Shown: piece by piece, positions 7,034 through 12,296 of the stretch
Position numbering within the stretch: the stretch's first letter is position 1
Layout: each line of letters begins with the position of its first letter
Virus record (IMG/VR): IMGVR_UViG_3300035670_000710
Location: 1 to 35,925 of that record
Reading direction: 5' to 3' (one strand)
From: a virus
Length of the DNA stretch: 35,925 nt
Notes under the pieces: generated by a model
Seen by the model: only the letters and a program-made list of their open reading frames with translations
What the model was told of the DNA's origin: nothing
Databases searched by the model: none
Translations under genes and position numbers: made by a program

Positions 7034-7307
7034 TTGCGGCAGCCTCCAACTTTGCTTTCAGTATCCGCTGCTCCTCACGCAACAACGCCACCTCGGCCCG
7101 CAGTTCCTCGATCTCCGTTTCGGCGCGGACAATCGACGCGCAGGCTTGGTCGTAAAGCTCGCGCAGACTCGGCTCCTCTTCCCAGCAAGGCCCGAAGCCG
7201 ACCGCGCCCACACAAAGTTGCGCCGAGGCAGCACCCGTTCCCCCAAGAACAACTGCCCCGGCGTTGCCGCCGCCCCCATGAGACGGTTTGTTCAGCGGCA
7301 AATTCAT
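7026..7307 (-). CDS. Coiled-coil hypothetical protein
   Basis: A 93-residue protein. The N-terminal 45 residues are rich in Gly, Ala and Val with no clear domain. Residues about 47-90 (SLRELYDQACASIV...EIEELRAEVALLREEQRILK) form a convincing heptad-repeat coiled coil. Together with the next gene, also almost entirely coiled coil, it may form a hetero-oligomer, though nothing shows this directly. The start overlaps the upstream stop as ATGA at 7304-7307. Function unknown. Confidence 0.6.
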   Translation of the reverse strand: MNLPLNKPSHGGGGNAGAVVLGGTGAASAQLCVGAVGFGPCWEEEPSLRELYDQACASIVRAETEIEELRAEVALLREEQRILKAKLEAAANG

Positions 7308-7543
7308 AGTTCCAGCGCCTCCACTTCCGCTTTCAACGCCTCGTCCCGCGCGTTGCGCTGGCGAATGATGGCAAGCGCATCATCAAGCGCCACTGTCAGC
7401 CGCTCGCGTTGCTCAGTGAGTTGAGTAATTTTGCCGTCACGCTCGCGCAGCATCGCCACCATGTTGTCCACTTGCTCGCGCAACGCGGCACACTCGGCGC
7501 GGCACTGGTGGTAATAATCCTCGATTTCCATCTCGTGACTCAT
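7304..7543 (-). CDS. Coiled-coil hypothetical protein
   Basis: A 79-residue protein, nearly all predicted coiled coil (MEIEDYYHQCRAECAALREQ, then heptads LTEQRERLTVALDDALAII). Small phage proteins of this kind are common between HTH and nuclease genes in early operons. The start at 7543 is chosen because it forms an ATGA overlap with the upstream stop (7540-7543). An earlier start at 7618 would lie wholly within the upstream gene. Confidence 0.6.
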   Translation of the reverse strand: MSHEMEIEDYYHQCRAECAALREQVDNMVAMLRERDGKITQLTEQRERLTVALDDALAIIRQRNARDEALKAEVEALEL

Positions 7544-7962
7544 TTGAGCCCCCCGTGGTTTTTGAGCACGTTGTGGAAAATCTCCCGCGCTGGCAGTCGG
7601 CACCCGATCAAGTCGCAAAAGCTCTCGGCGTCATCGCTCTGAAACCACTCCACCAACTGCTTGTGATCGTTCGGCCCTTTGCACGAAGCAATGGCGTGCG
7701 GCACTCGGTCGTAGCTGTAGCGCGGTCCTTTGAGCGTCCACTTAATCCGGCGCTTCACCGTCTTCGGCCACGGCAGGCACTTGCCCTCTTGCGTGACGAT
7801 GCCGAAGCGGCAAAACAGCACGAGGTCATCGACCGCTTGCTCCAAGATGGCCCACGCCAACAATTCCCACCCGCTACGCTCTGGCGTTTTGCCGTTGTTG
7901 GACAGCGCCGGGCGCCTGTTGTGCGACGAGGCGCAATACGATGTGTCGAGGTCCGAAATCAT
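7540..7962 (-). CDS. Hypothetical phage protein
   Basis: A 140-residue protein of no family I can name. It contains a helical segment (SGWELLAWAILEQAVDDLVLF, roughly 30-50), a basic middle (KTVKRRIKWTLKGP), and a C-terminal part ending in SDDAESFCDLIGCRLPAREIF. The DAESFCDLIG and LPAREIF pieces recur in small uncharacterised proteins of phages and integrated elements. Both ends overlap neighbours as ATGA. It is likely a soluble early protein. Confidence 0.6.
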   Translation of the reverse strand: MISDLDTSYCASSHNRRPALSNNGKTPERSGWELLAWAILEQAVDDLVLFCRFGIVTQEGKCLPWPKTVKRRIKWTLKGPRYSYDRVPHAIASCKGPNDHKQLVEWFQSDDAESFCDLIGCRLPAREIFHNVLKNHGGLK

Positions 7963-8066
7963 CGCAGGTTTTTGGCCACAAGTTCAATGAAGAGCACCAA
8001 GCCAACCGCCAAAGCGGTCAACAACAGCATTGCGGCAATCGCCGTTTCTGGAGGGTCGTTACGCAT
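7959..8066 (-). CDS. 35-residue single-pass membrane protein
   Basis: A 35-residue protein: a short polar N-terminus (MRNDPPE), then one hydrophobic helix (AIAAMLLLTALAVGLVLFIE) and a basic tail (VAKNLR). The start at 8066 lies one base past the upstream gene's stop (8068), and the stop overlaps the next start as ATGA (7959-7962). A longer reading from 8210 would sit on top of the upstream gene. It may be a small regulator or anchor at the cell membrane; the function is not known. Confidence 0.5.
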   Translation of the reverse strand: MRNDPPETAIAAMLLLTALAVGLVLFIELVAKNLR

Positions 8067-8067
8067 A

Positions 8068-8232
8068 TTATCGGGCCAGTTTCTTGCGGAGTTGCGCCAG
8101 TGCGCGGCGCACCTTGTCGGCCAAGGTGGGCGTGTGGCCTTCAGCGGCGGCACGCATCGCGGCCAATAATGCCAACTGCGGGATGCAGGGATTGCTGCCG
8201 TTGCGGTCAATGATGGTTGGGTAGATGCTCAC
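8068..8232 (-). CDS. Small basic hypothetical protein
   Basis: A 54-residue protein starting VSIYPTIIDRNGSNPCIPQL and ending in a basic helix (LADKVRRALAQLRKKLAR). GTG at 8232 is chosen because it gives a GTGA overlap with the upstream stop (8229-8232). An ATG at 8373 would lie far inside the neighbouring gene. Nothing identifies a function. The amphipathic basic C-terminus could bind nucleic acid or membrane. Confidence 0.5.
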   Translation of the reverse strand: MSIYPTIIDRNGSNPCIPQLALLAAMRAAAEGHTPTLADKVRRALAQLRKKLAR

Positions 8233-8432
8233 GCCCGCACCGCCTTTCTCGCGGCCTTGCGGCGATTGCGCGCAGCCTTCGGGCGTCGCGGAGGCAGTTC
8301 GTTGATTAGTTCGGCCACCGTAGGCCGACGCGGTTTGGCGTTTGCTTGTCCGAGTTCGTAGCCGCCGATCCACGCAAAGCCGACAAGGGCGGCGAGGGCG
8401 GTGGTTCCGAGTATGATGGTGAGGTAGTCCAT
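8229..8432 (-). CDS. Small membrane protein with basic cytoplasmic tail
   Basis: A 67-residue protein. One transmembrane helix near the N-terminus (YLTIILGTTALAALVGFAWI) is followed by a Lys/Arg-rich tail (PRRPKAARNRRKAARKA), giving an N-out, C-in single-pass topology by the positive-inside rule. The start at 8432 follows the upstream stop (8443) by ten bases and is preceded by an ACACACCT tract. It could be a membrane-anchored nucleic-acid-binding or superinfection factor. No family is recognised. Confidence 0.55.
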   Translation of the reverse strand: MDYLTIILGTTALAALVGFAWIGGYELGQANAKPRRPTVAELINELPPRRPKAARNRRKAARKAVRA

Positions 8433-8442
8433 AGGTGTGTGT

Positions 8443-8646
8443 TTATTTTCTGTTTGACGAAGAGGCCCGCTTACTGCTCCACCACGCCTCGAAAGATGGT
8501 TTGACGATTTCCCACCCGCCCCGTTTTCCGCGCGGCATACACGCAGCAAACTCGCCGCGATGAGCAAAGCGGCGGATCATGTAGACGCTGTATCCCGTCA
8601 TGCGGGCCGCGTCTTCGGGGCGGATGATGAAATCGGTGTTTGTCAT
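8443..8646 (-). CDS. Excisionase/MerR-like helix-turn-helix protein
   Basis: A 67-residue protein. IRPEDAARMTGYSVYMIRRF followed by GGWEIVKPSFEAWW is the HTH_17/excisionase-type layout: an AxxLGVS-like helix-turn-helix, a wing, then a C-terminal helix starting W-E-I-..-FEAW. Proteins of this shape act as excisionases or transcriptional regulators. An excision role is plausible because an integrase lies about 0.8 kb away on the other strand. The start at 8646 overlaps the upstream stop as ATGA. Confidence 0.7.
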   Translation of the reverse strand: MTNTDFIIRPEDAARMTGYSVYMIRRFAHRGEFAACMPRGKRGGWEIVKPSFEAWWSSKRASSSNRK

Positions 8647-8813
8647 GCGCGTTGTTTTTGCATGAGGCATTCGATGCCCTCGCGCAGCACGCGCGAGACG
8701 TTGCAATGTCCTTGCGCCTTGGCGCGCTTGAGTGCCCAGACGTAAAGCGATTGTGGAATGCTGATGGATTTTTTGACTGTGGGTGTGTTGGTTGTATTCA
8801 CGCCCAAAATCAT
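8643..8813 (-). CDS. Ribbon-helix-helix regulator, leftward
   Basis: About 56 residues as drawn. TVKKSISIPQSLYVWALKRA (the DNA-binding strand and first helix) followed by CNVSRVLREGIECLMQ (second helix) is a ribbon-helix-helix (CopG/Arc-type) fold. As the first gene of the leftward early operon, divergent from another ribbon-helix-helix gene at 9014, it is a candidate half of the lysis-lysogeny switch. The start is uncertain: ATG at 8876, ATG at 8813, or GTG at 8801. The GTG form starts VNTTNTPT, mirroring MNTKPKKD of the divergent protein. Confidence 0.65.
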   Translation of the reverse strand: MILGVNTTNTPTVKKSISIPQSLYVWALKRAKAQGHCNVSRVLREGIECLMQKQRA

Positions 8814-8878
8814 CTCACGAAGACCACGGACATTCGTTGTCCTACCCTCTTCTTTTTTCGTAATACCGCGTCGCATTG

Positions 8879-8895
8879 GTAGGGTTATGCCCTAC
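8879..8895. promoter_or_regulatory. Palindrome, candidate operator
   Basis: Perfect inverted repeat GTAGGG-TTATG-CCCTAC in the divergent region between the two ribbon-helix-helix genes. Related half-sites flank it: GTCCTAC at 8839-8845 and GTAGGAC at 8977-8983, themselves in inverted orientation. Ribbon-helix-helix dimers bind short inverted or direct repeats of this size, so binding by one or both flanking proteins is a reasonable inference. Confidence 0.5.
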
Positions 8896-8908
8896 TGGTA
8901 ATACCCCA

Positions 8909-8934
8909 TGCAAGAATTATTTTGGGGTCTTGCA
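8909..8934. promoter_or_regulatory. Second palindrome, candidate operator
   Basis: Perfect inverted repeat TGCAAGA-N12-TCTTGCA, distinct in sequence from the GTAGGG palindrome 14 bases away. The spacer is A+T-rich. Two different palindromes in one 137-base divergent region would suit two regulators with different sites. A terminator-like hairpin is unlikely because no gene ends nearby. Confidence 0.45.
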
Positions 8935-9013
8935 AATTTTTTTTGGGCAGTCTCGCGCTTGATTTTTGGTGGCACTAGTAGGACGGTGCCCAAACTCACA
9001 AACGCACACAGCT

Positions 9014-9226
9014 ATGAACACAAAACCCAAGAAAGACCGGGCGGTTAAAACGTCCGTCAGCCTGCAACCCGACCACATGGCCTTCATCGAGGCCAATCTG
9101 GCGATCTTCGGCTCTACCTCTGGCGCGATTGCGCGGGGTTTACAGGAGATGATTGCCCGTGTGGCCGAAGAGCCGGAAGCCTACACGGTTAAGCCCGTGG
9201 TTCCCAAAGCTGCCAAAAAGAAGTAA
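9014..9226 (+). CDS. Ribbon-helix-helix regulator, rightward
   Basis: A 70-residue protein. RAVKTSVSLQPDHMAFIEAN followed by STSGAIARGLQEMIARV is a clear ribbon-helix-helix DNA-binding unit, and the C-terminus is a Lys-rich tail (KPVVPKAAKKK). It is the first gene of the plus-strand lysogeny block, upstream of attP and the integrase, so it holds the position of a prophage repressor or integrase regulator. The start at 9014 is the first ATG with the domain intact; an earlier frame opening at 8966 would translate the operator region. The leader is AC-rich (CACAAACGCACACAGCT). Confidence 0.7.
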   Translation: MNTKPKKDRAVKTSVSLQPDHMAFIEANLAIFGSTSGAIARGLQEMIARVAEEPEAYTVKPVVPKAAKKK

Positions 9227-9284
9227 GTTGGCAGTTGTTGGCAGGGCTTTTGCAAGTCGTTGACTATTAGATGCGACCGCTCCC

Positions 9285-9342
9285 CTCGAAATCGAGCGTT
9301 GGGTTAAACCAACCGTGGGTTCGAATCCCACCCCTTCCGCCA
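9285..9342 (+). other. attP: 3' half of a tRNA-Ser(CGA) gene
   Basis: The sequence reads as a tRNA-Ser 3' half: anticodon loop CTCGAAA (9285-9291), anticodon-stem strand TCGAG, a long variable arm (GTTGG...CCAAC), T arm GTGGG-TTCGAAT-CCCAC (9315-9331), acceptor strand CCCTTCC (9332-9338), discriminator G and encoded CCA (9340-9342). The 5' half is missing: the five bases before the loop (CTCCC) do not pair with TCGAG, and no matching acceptor strand lies at the right distance. With the integrase 120 bases downstream, this is the classic attP arrangement in which integration restores the host tRNA gene. Confidence 0.85.
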
Positions 9343-9461
9343 CTTTACTCTGTAAAAGCCGCACAAGCTCAGACACTTACGCCGCTCCGGTGTCTTTGCT
9401 TGTTGCGGCTTTTCGTTTGCTAATGTTGGCAATAAAGCGTAGGTTTTTGGCAATCTTGGCA

Positions 9462-10466
9462 ATGAGGAGCAACATTAACCCCGTGAGATTCCGAGTGCGC
9501 TGGGCCGATTGGAACAAGGCCAACCCGTGGCTGTGCGATTTTTTCGCCCACGGCCAGAGGGTGCGGCACTTTTTCCCCAGCGAGGAATTAGCTTGGGCAG
9601 AAGGCACGAAACTCACCGCGCGCGTCACCGAGAAGGGCACGCAATCCCTACGCAACCCGGACGGCCTCACCGTCAAAGCGGCCCTGCGGATGTTTGTGAA
9701 CGAGCAGACCCCGCGAAGCAAAAGCCACGAGCAAAAGCTCGGCATCTTTGAGAAGGCATTTGCCGTGGGTTTTAGCGGACCCGTGGGCGAGATCGAGGCC
9801 GCGGCTCTTCGCAAATGGGTTAAGGCTCGCTCGGCTAACACCAATACGCAGGCGATGTATTACCGCTATGCAAAAATGTTTTTCGGCTACCTCGCAGCCA
9901 ACCGCTTGATCCCCCACGACCCGATGCAGGCCGTGCCGGCGCCCAAGACAAAGCCAGGGCGAAACATCCTCACGCCCGACCAGATGAAGGCGTTGCTCGC
10001 TTTGGATCTGCCCGACCACGTGAGGGCGTTGCTACTCCTTGGGGGCTTTGCGGGCCTGCGAACCGAGGAGGTCGAGCGGATGGATTGGAGCCACGTAAAT
10101 ACTAAAACGGGCCAAATCCATGTGCCCCCGGGAGTGATGAAGGACTCGGGCGGATTCGACCAACGCATCGTCGATTTCATTGAGCCGCTGAAACGGCGCA
10201 AGGCATGGCTTGCCAAGCAAAAGGGCAGGATTATTCCAATCGCCTCAGAAACCTTGCACGCGCACCGCCGCCGCGCCTGCGCGCCCGTGCTGGCCGAATG
10301 GCCCGACAACTGCCTGCGCCACAGCTTTGCCACCTATCACCTAGGCAGGGCAAAAAACGCGGGACTGACGGCCTACCAGATGGGGCACACGTCGGCGGCA
10401 ATGGTTCAGAGAGTCTATGCCGTCCCTGCCGCCTTGGCCGATTGGAAGGCTTGGTGGGCTTTGTAG
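9462..10466 (+). CDS. int: Tyrosine-recombinase integrase
   Basis: A 334-residue site-specific recombinase of the tyrosine family. The core-binding domain spans about residues 70-155. Catalytic residues visible are Arg200 in GFAGLRTEE (box I), NCLRHSFATYHL (283-294) with Arg286, QMGHTS with His309, and the nucleophile Tyr319 in QRVYAVP. The first position of box II, usually His, is Asn here (N-x-L-R-H-S-F), as in some integrases outside Proteobacteria. It should integrate the phage at a host tRNA-Ser(CGA) gene using the adjacent half-tRNA. The frame opens at 9315 inside the tRNA fragment; ATG 9462 is preferred because the conserved VRFRVRWADWNKAN begins just after it, and 9423 is also possible. 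Confidence 0.92.
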   Translation: MRSNINPVRFRVRWADWNKANPWLCDFFAHGQRVRHFFPSEELAWAEGTKLTARVTEKGTQSLRNPDGLTVKAALRMFVNEQTPRSKSHEQKLGIFEKAFAVGFSGPVGEIEAAALRKWVKARSANTNTQAMYYRYAKMFFGYLAANRLIPHDPMQAVPAPKTKPGRNILTPDQMKALLALDLPDHVRALLLLGGFAGLRTEEVERMDWSHVNTKTGQIHVPPGVMKDSGGFDQRIVDFIEPLKRRKAWLAKQKGRIIPIASETLHAHRRRACAPVLAEWPDNCLRHSFATYHLGRAKNAGLTAYQMGHTSAAMVQRVYAVPAALADWKAWWAL

Positions 10467-10478
10467 CTGTCATACGTT

Positions 10479-10500
10479 TTGACACCCGCCGCGCGAATGC
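10479..10500 (+). promoter_or_regulatory. TTGACA start element before phosphoesterase gene
   Basis: TTGACA lies 16 bases before the GTG start at 10501, with a G+C-only spacer (CCCGCCGCGCG...) between. The same layout precedes seven other starts, all on the minus strand in the virion and lysis genes. It may be a -35-like box or a translation-related element; no consistent -10 box follows. Confidence 0.4.
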
Positions 10501-11244
10501 GTGGCGACGATCACCCGAAAGTGGCGCAAGTGGGCAGCGGTTTCATGCTCACACGGCGCCGACATCGACCCCAAGGCCCGTGAGGCCGCGCTAAAGTTTT
10601 TCGACACCTACAAGCCGCACGAGCGCATTCACCTCGGAGACGCCATCGACCTATCGTGCCTGCGCGCTGGCGCCCGGCGCGATCCTGACGAGCCAGACCG
10701 CGCGCAGTCCATCATGGACGATCTGCTGGCCGGGCTCTCGTTCCTGCACGAGTTGTGCCCCACCCGCTACTTCCACGGCAACCACGAAGCCCGTGCGGCC
10801 AGCCTGTGCCACAGCGGCAACGCCATCGTCGCTCACGCTGCCAACATGGTGCTCGCCAAAATGGCCGATGACCTCAAGCCCTACAAAACCGAGATCATTC
10901 CGTGGGCAGGCTTGCAGCGGTCTTGCATCCGCTACCTCGGCGGCACGGCATTCCTGCACGGCGCGCTCTACAACGTCTCGGCTGCCCGCGATACCGCCGA
11001 GGCATTGGGAACGCATTGCGTATTCGGGCACACGCACCGGGTCGCGGTGGAGTCGGCCCGCACGCTGGCCGACGCCGTGGGCTACAACATCGGCTGCTTG
11101 CTCAAGCTCGACACCGAGTATGCGGCGGCTCGCCGGCAGACCTTGGCCTGGAGGCATTGCTTGGCCTACGGCGAATACCTACCCGATGGCGTCGGCTGCA
11201 CGGTCAACATTGCCATTCTTTCACCCCACTACCGACTGCCATGA
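10501..11244 (+). CDS. Calcineurin-like metallophosphoesterase
   Basis: A 247-residue protein of the calcineurin-like superfamily. Metal-binding motifs are SCSHG (15-19), HLGDAID (44-50), HGNHEAR (92-98), FLHGA (151-155) and FGHTHR (175-180). The first motif has Cys16 where most members have Asp (D-x-H); the C-S-H-G form recurs in a phage branch, so it need not mean loss of activity. Substrate is unknown: nucleic acid, nucleotide or phosphoprotein are all possible. Start GTG 10501 follows a TTGACA element; the next gene overlaps the stop as ATGA. It lies in the plus-strand block that a prophage could express, which suits an accessory role. Confidence 0.85.
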   Translation: MATITRKWRKWAAVSCSHGADIDPKAREAALKFFDTYKPHERIHLGDAIDLSCLRAGARRDPDEPDRAQSIMDDLLAGLSFLHELCPTRYFHGNHEARAASLCHSGNAIVAHAANMVLAKMADDLKPYKTEIIPWAGLQRSCIRYLGGTAFLHGALYNVSAARDTAEALGTHCVFGHTHRVAVESARTLADAVGYNIGCLLKLDTEYAAARRQTLAWRHCLAYGEYLPDGVGCTVNIAILSPHYRLP

Positions 11245-11498
11245 AGTCGAACATTGCGACCGCAAAAGACCCCGACCTCGCCAAATGGTGCGCTGCCCTC
11301 GCCTCCCCCATCGTCGTCGATACAGTCCCTGCCGGCTGGCACACCTCCCGTGATCTCGGCAAGCAACTCGGCAAAGCAAGCAGCACTGTCGGCGCATTGC
11401 TCGCCCGCGCCGTGCGCGAAGGCCGCGCCGAGCGGCAAACTTTCCGCATTACCACAGGCGCGGTCACGCGCCCCGTCCCGCACTACAGGCTCAAATGA
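11241..11498 (+). CDS. Small winged-helix-like protein
   Basis: An 85-residue protein. GWHTSRDLGKQLGKASSTVG then ALLARAVREGRAE is a helix-turn-helix followed by a short wing, as in minimal winged-helix regulators. It overlaps the phosphoesterase stop (11241-11244) and the acetyltransferase start (11495-11498), both as ATGA, so the three proteins are translated together. It may regulate the cassette or act with its partners; no specific family is recognised. Confidence 0.65.
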   Translation: MKSNIATAKDPDLAKWCAALASPIVVDTVPAGWHTSRDLGKQLGKASSTVGALLARAVREGRAERQTFRITTGAVTRPVPHYRLK

Positions 11499-11917
11499 CC
11501 TACCGCATCCATCGCGAGGCTACGCCGCTGGCGGTCCTTCCGCTGGACGCTGAGTGCTTCCCCTCCGACCATCGCCCGGTCTTGGAAAACTCCCTGTGGT
11601 GGGTTGTGTGGCACGGCAAAGAACCTGTCGGCTACGCGGGTCTGCGCGTCTGCGAGGGCGCGCAAAACAAAGGGCTTGGCTTTCTGTCGCGGGCTGGCGT
11701 GGTTCGCAAACATCGCGGCAAAGGCTTGCAGCGGCGGCTCATCCGGGCGCGCGAGGCGGCAGCACGGTCGTTTGGATTGAGCGAGCTTGTGACTTACGTG
11801 GCGCACTGGAATTGCCCGTCGATCAATTCGCTGGTCGCCTGCGGCTATCGGTTCTATCGGCCTGCGACCAAGTGGGGCGGGGCGTCATCGGTGTATCTGC
11901 GGAAGTCGCTGCGATAA
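11495..11917 (+). CDS. GNAT-family N-acetyltransferase
   Basis: A 140-residue protein. The strand GYAGLRVCE leads into GFLSRAGVVRKHRGKGLQRR (62-81), the acetyl-CoA-binding motif A of GNAT enzymes (V-x-x-..-R-G-x-G), followed by YVAHWNCPSINSLVACGY (about 101-118), the usual N-x-x-S-x-x-x-x-x-x-x-G-F/Y C-terminal motif. It should transfer an acetyl group to an amine of an unknown substrate. It is last in the phosphoesterase/HTH/GNAT cassette, and a hairpin begins within its stop codon. Confidence 0.85.
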   Translation: MTYRIHREATPLAVLPLDAECFPSDHRPVLENSLWWVVWHGKEPVGYAGLRVCEGAQNKGLGFLSRAGVVRKHRGKGLQRRLIRAREAAARSFGLSELVTYVAHWNCPSINSLVACGYRFYRPATKWGGASSVYLRKSLR

Positions 11918-11993
11918 CTCGCCGTTGCTGACGAGTTAGCTTTGAATGTGTCGATAATTCGCCACTTTTGGCGACACGTTGCGGCAAACGTGT
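11916..11993. terminator. Stacked hairpins between convergent operons
   Basis: Three inverted repeats follow one another: AACTCG-N10-CGAGTT (11916-11937); CGCCA-CTTT-TGGCG (11960-11973) nested inside GTGTCG...CGACAC (11948-11977); and ACACGTT-N6-AACGTGT (11974-11993). They lie between the last rightward gene and the last leftward late gene. None has a long T run, so they are unusual as intrinsic terminators, but position and symmetry suit bidirectional termination or 3'-end protection. Confidence 0.5.
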
Positions 11994-12014
11994 TTAAGGC
12001 ATCGCCGCTTTTGT

Positions 12015-12216
12015 TAAATAAGGCGAGTGCTTATTAAAGGAAAGCACGAGGCCAGAGAATCGAACTCTGCCAGATGGTTTTGGAGACCTTCTCGCCAGCC
12101 TTGGAACATTGCCCCGCGTTGTGGCGCTGGCGTCAAAGGGTGGCGTTTTGCAACTAAATAAGAACCGCCTCAAAGACAGCGGCTTATCCGTGCCGAGCGA
12201 TTTGCGTCTAAATAAG
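12015..12216. repeat. Three TAAATAAG direct repeats
   Basis: TAAATAAG occurs at 12015-12022, 12155-12162 and 12209-12216. The last two share a longer pattern, TTTGC-N2-CTAAATAAG, 54 bases apart. Read on the minus strand the third copy is CTTATTTAGAC, differing at one base from CTTATTGAGAC of the packaging region. The surrounding gene-free 380 bases (11918-12296) hold no credible coding frame. The role is unknown; protein-binding sites are possible. Confidence 0.35.
12045..12090 (-). other. tRNA-Trp(CCA)-like 3' half
   Basis: On the minus strand: AAGGT / loop CTCCAAA / ACCAT (four of five stem pairs, anticodon CCA), four-base variable loop, T arm CAGAG-TTCGATT-CTCTG, then GCCTCGT and discriminator G. 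The 5' side has no D arm and no matching acceptor strand, and CCA is not encoded. This is therefore a fragment, not a working gene. It may be a relic of an older attachment site or DNA picked up by imprecise excision. Confidence 0.5.
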
Positions 12217-12296
12217 GGGCGGGGCCGGGCGTTGACCCCGCGCAATCGGCTGCGGTTGGATACACCATACGGTGCTCGCCGCAGCGCCCCGCCAAA

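Noticed and set aside
9240-9342. A complete tRNA-Ser gene
   Set aside because: GGCAGGG at 9240 pairs with six of seven acceptor bases, but it lies too far upstream for a normal D arm and the anticodon stem does not close. Only the 3' half is convincing.
10546-10560. Inactivated phosphoesterase because the first metal-binding Asp is Cys
   Set aside because: All other metal motifs are intact and the C-S-H-G form recurs in phage phosphoesterases of this layout, so loss of activity cannot be claimed.
9014-11917. A toxin-antitoxin pair of the GNAT toxin / ribbon-helix-helix antitoxin (TacAT) kind
   Set aside because: The ribbon-helix-helix and GNAT genes are about 2.3 kb apart with the integrase and other genes between. 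TacAT pairs are adjacent and overlapping, and here the GNAT gene's partner is a winged-helix gene.
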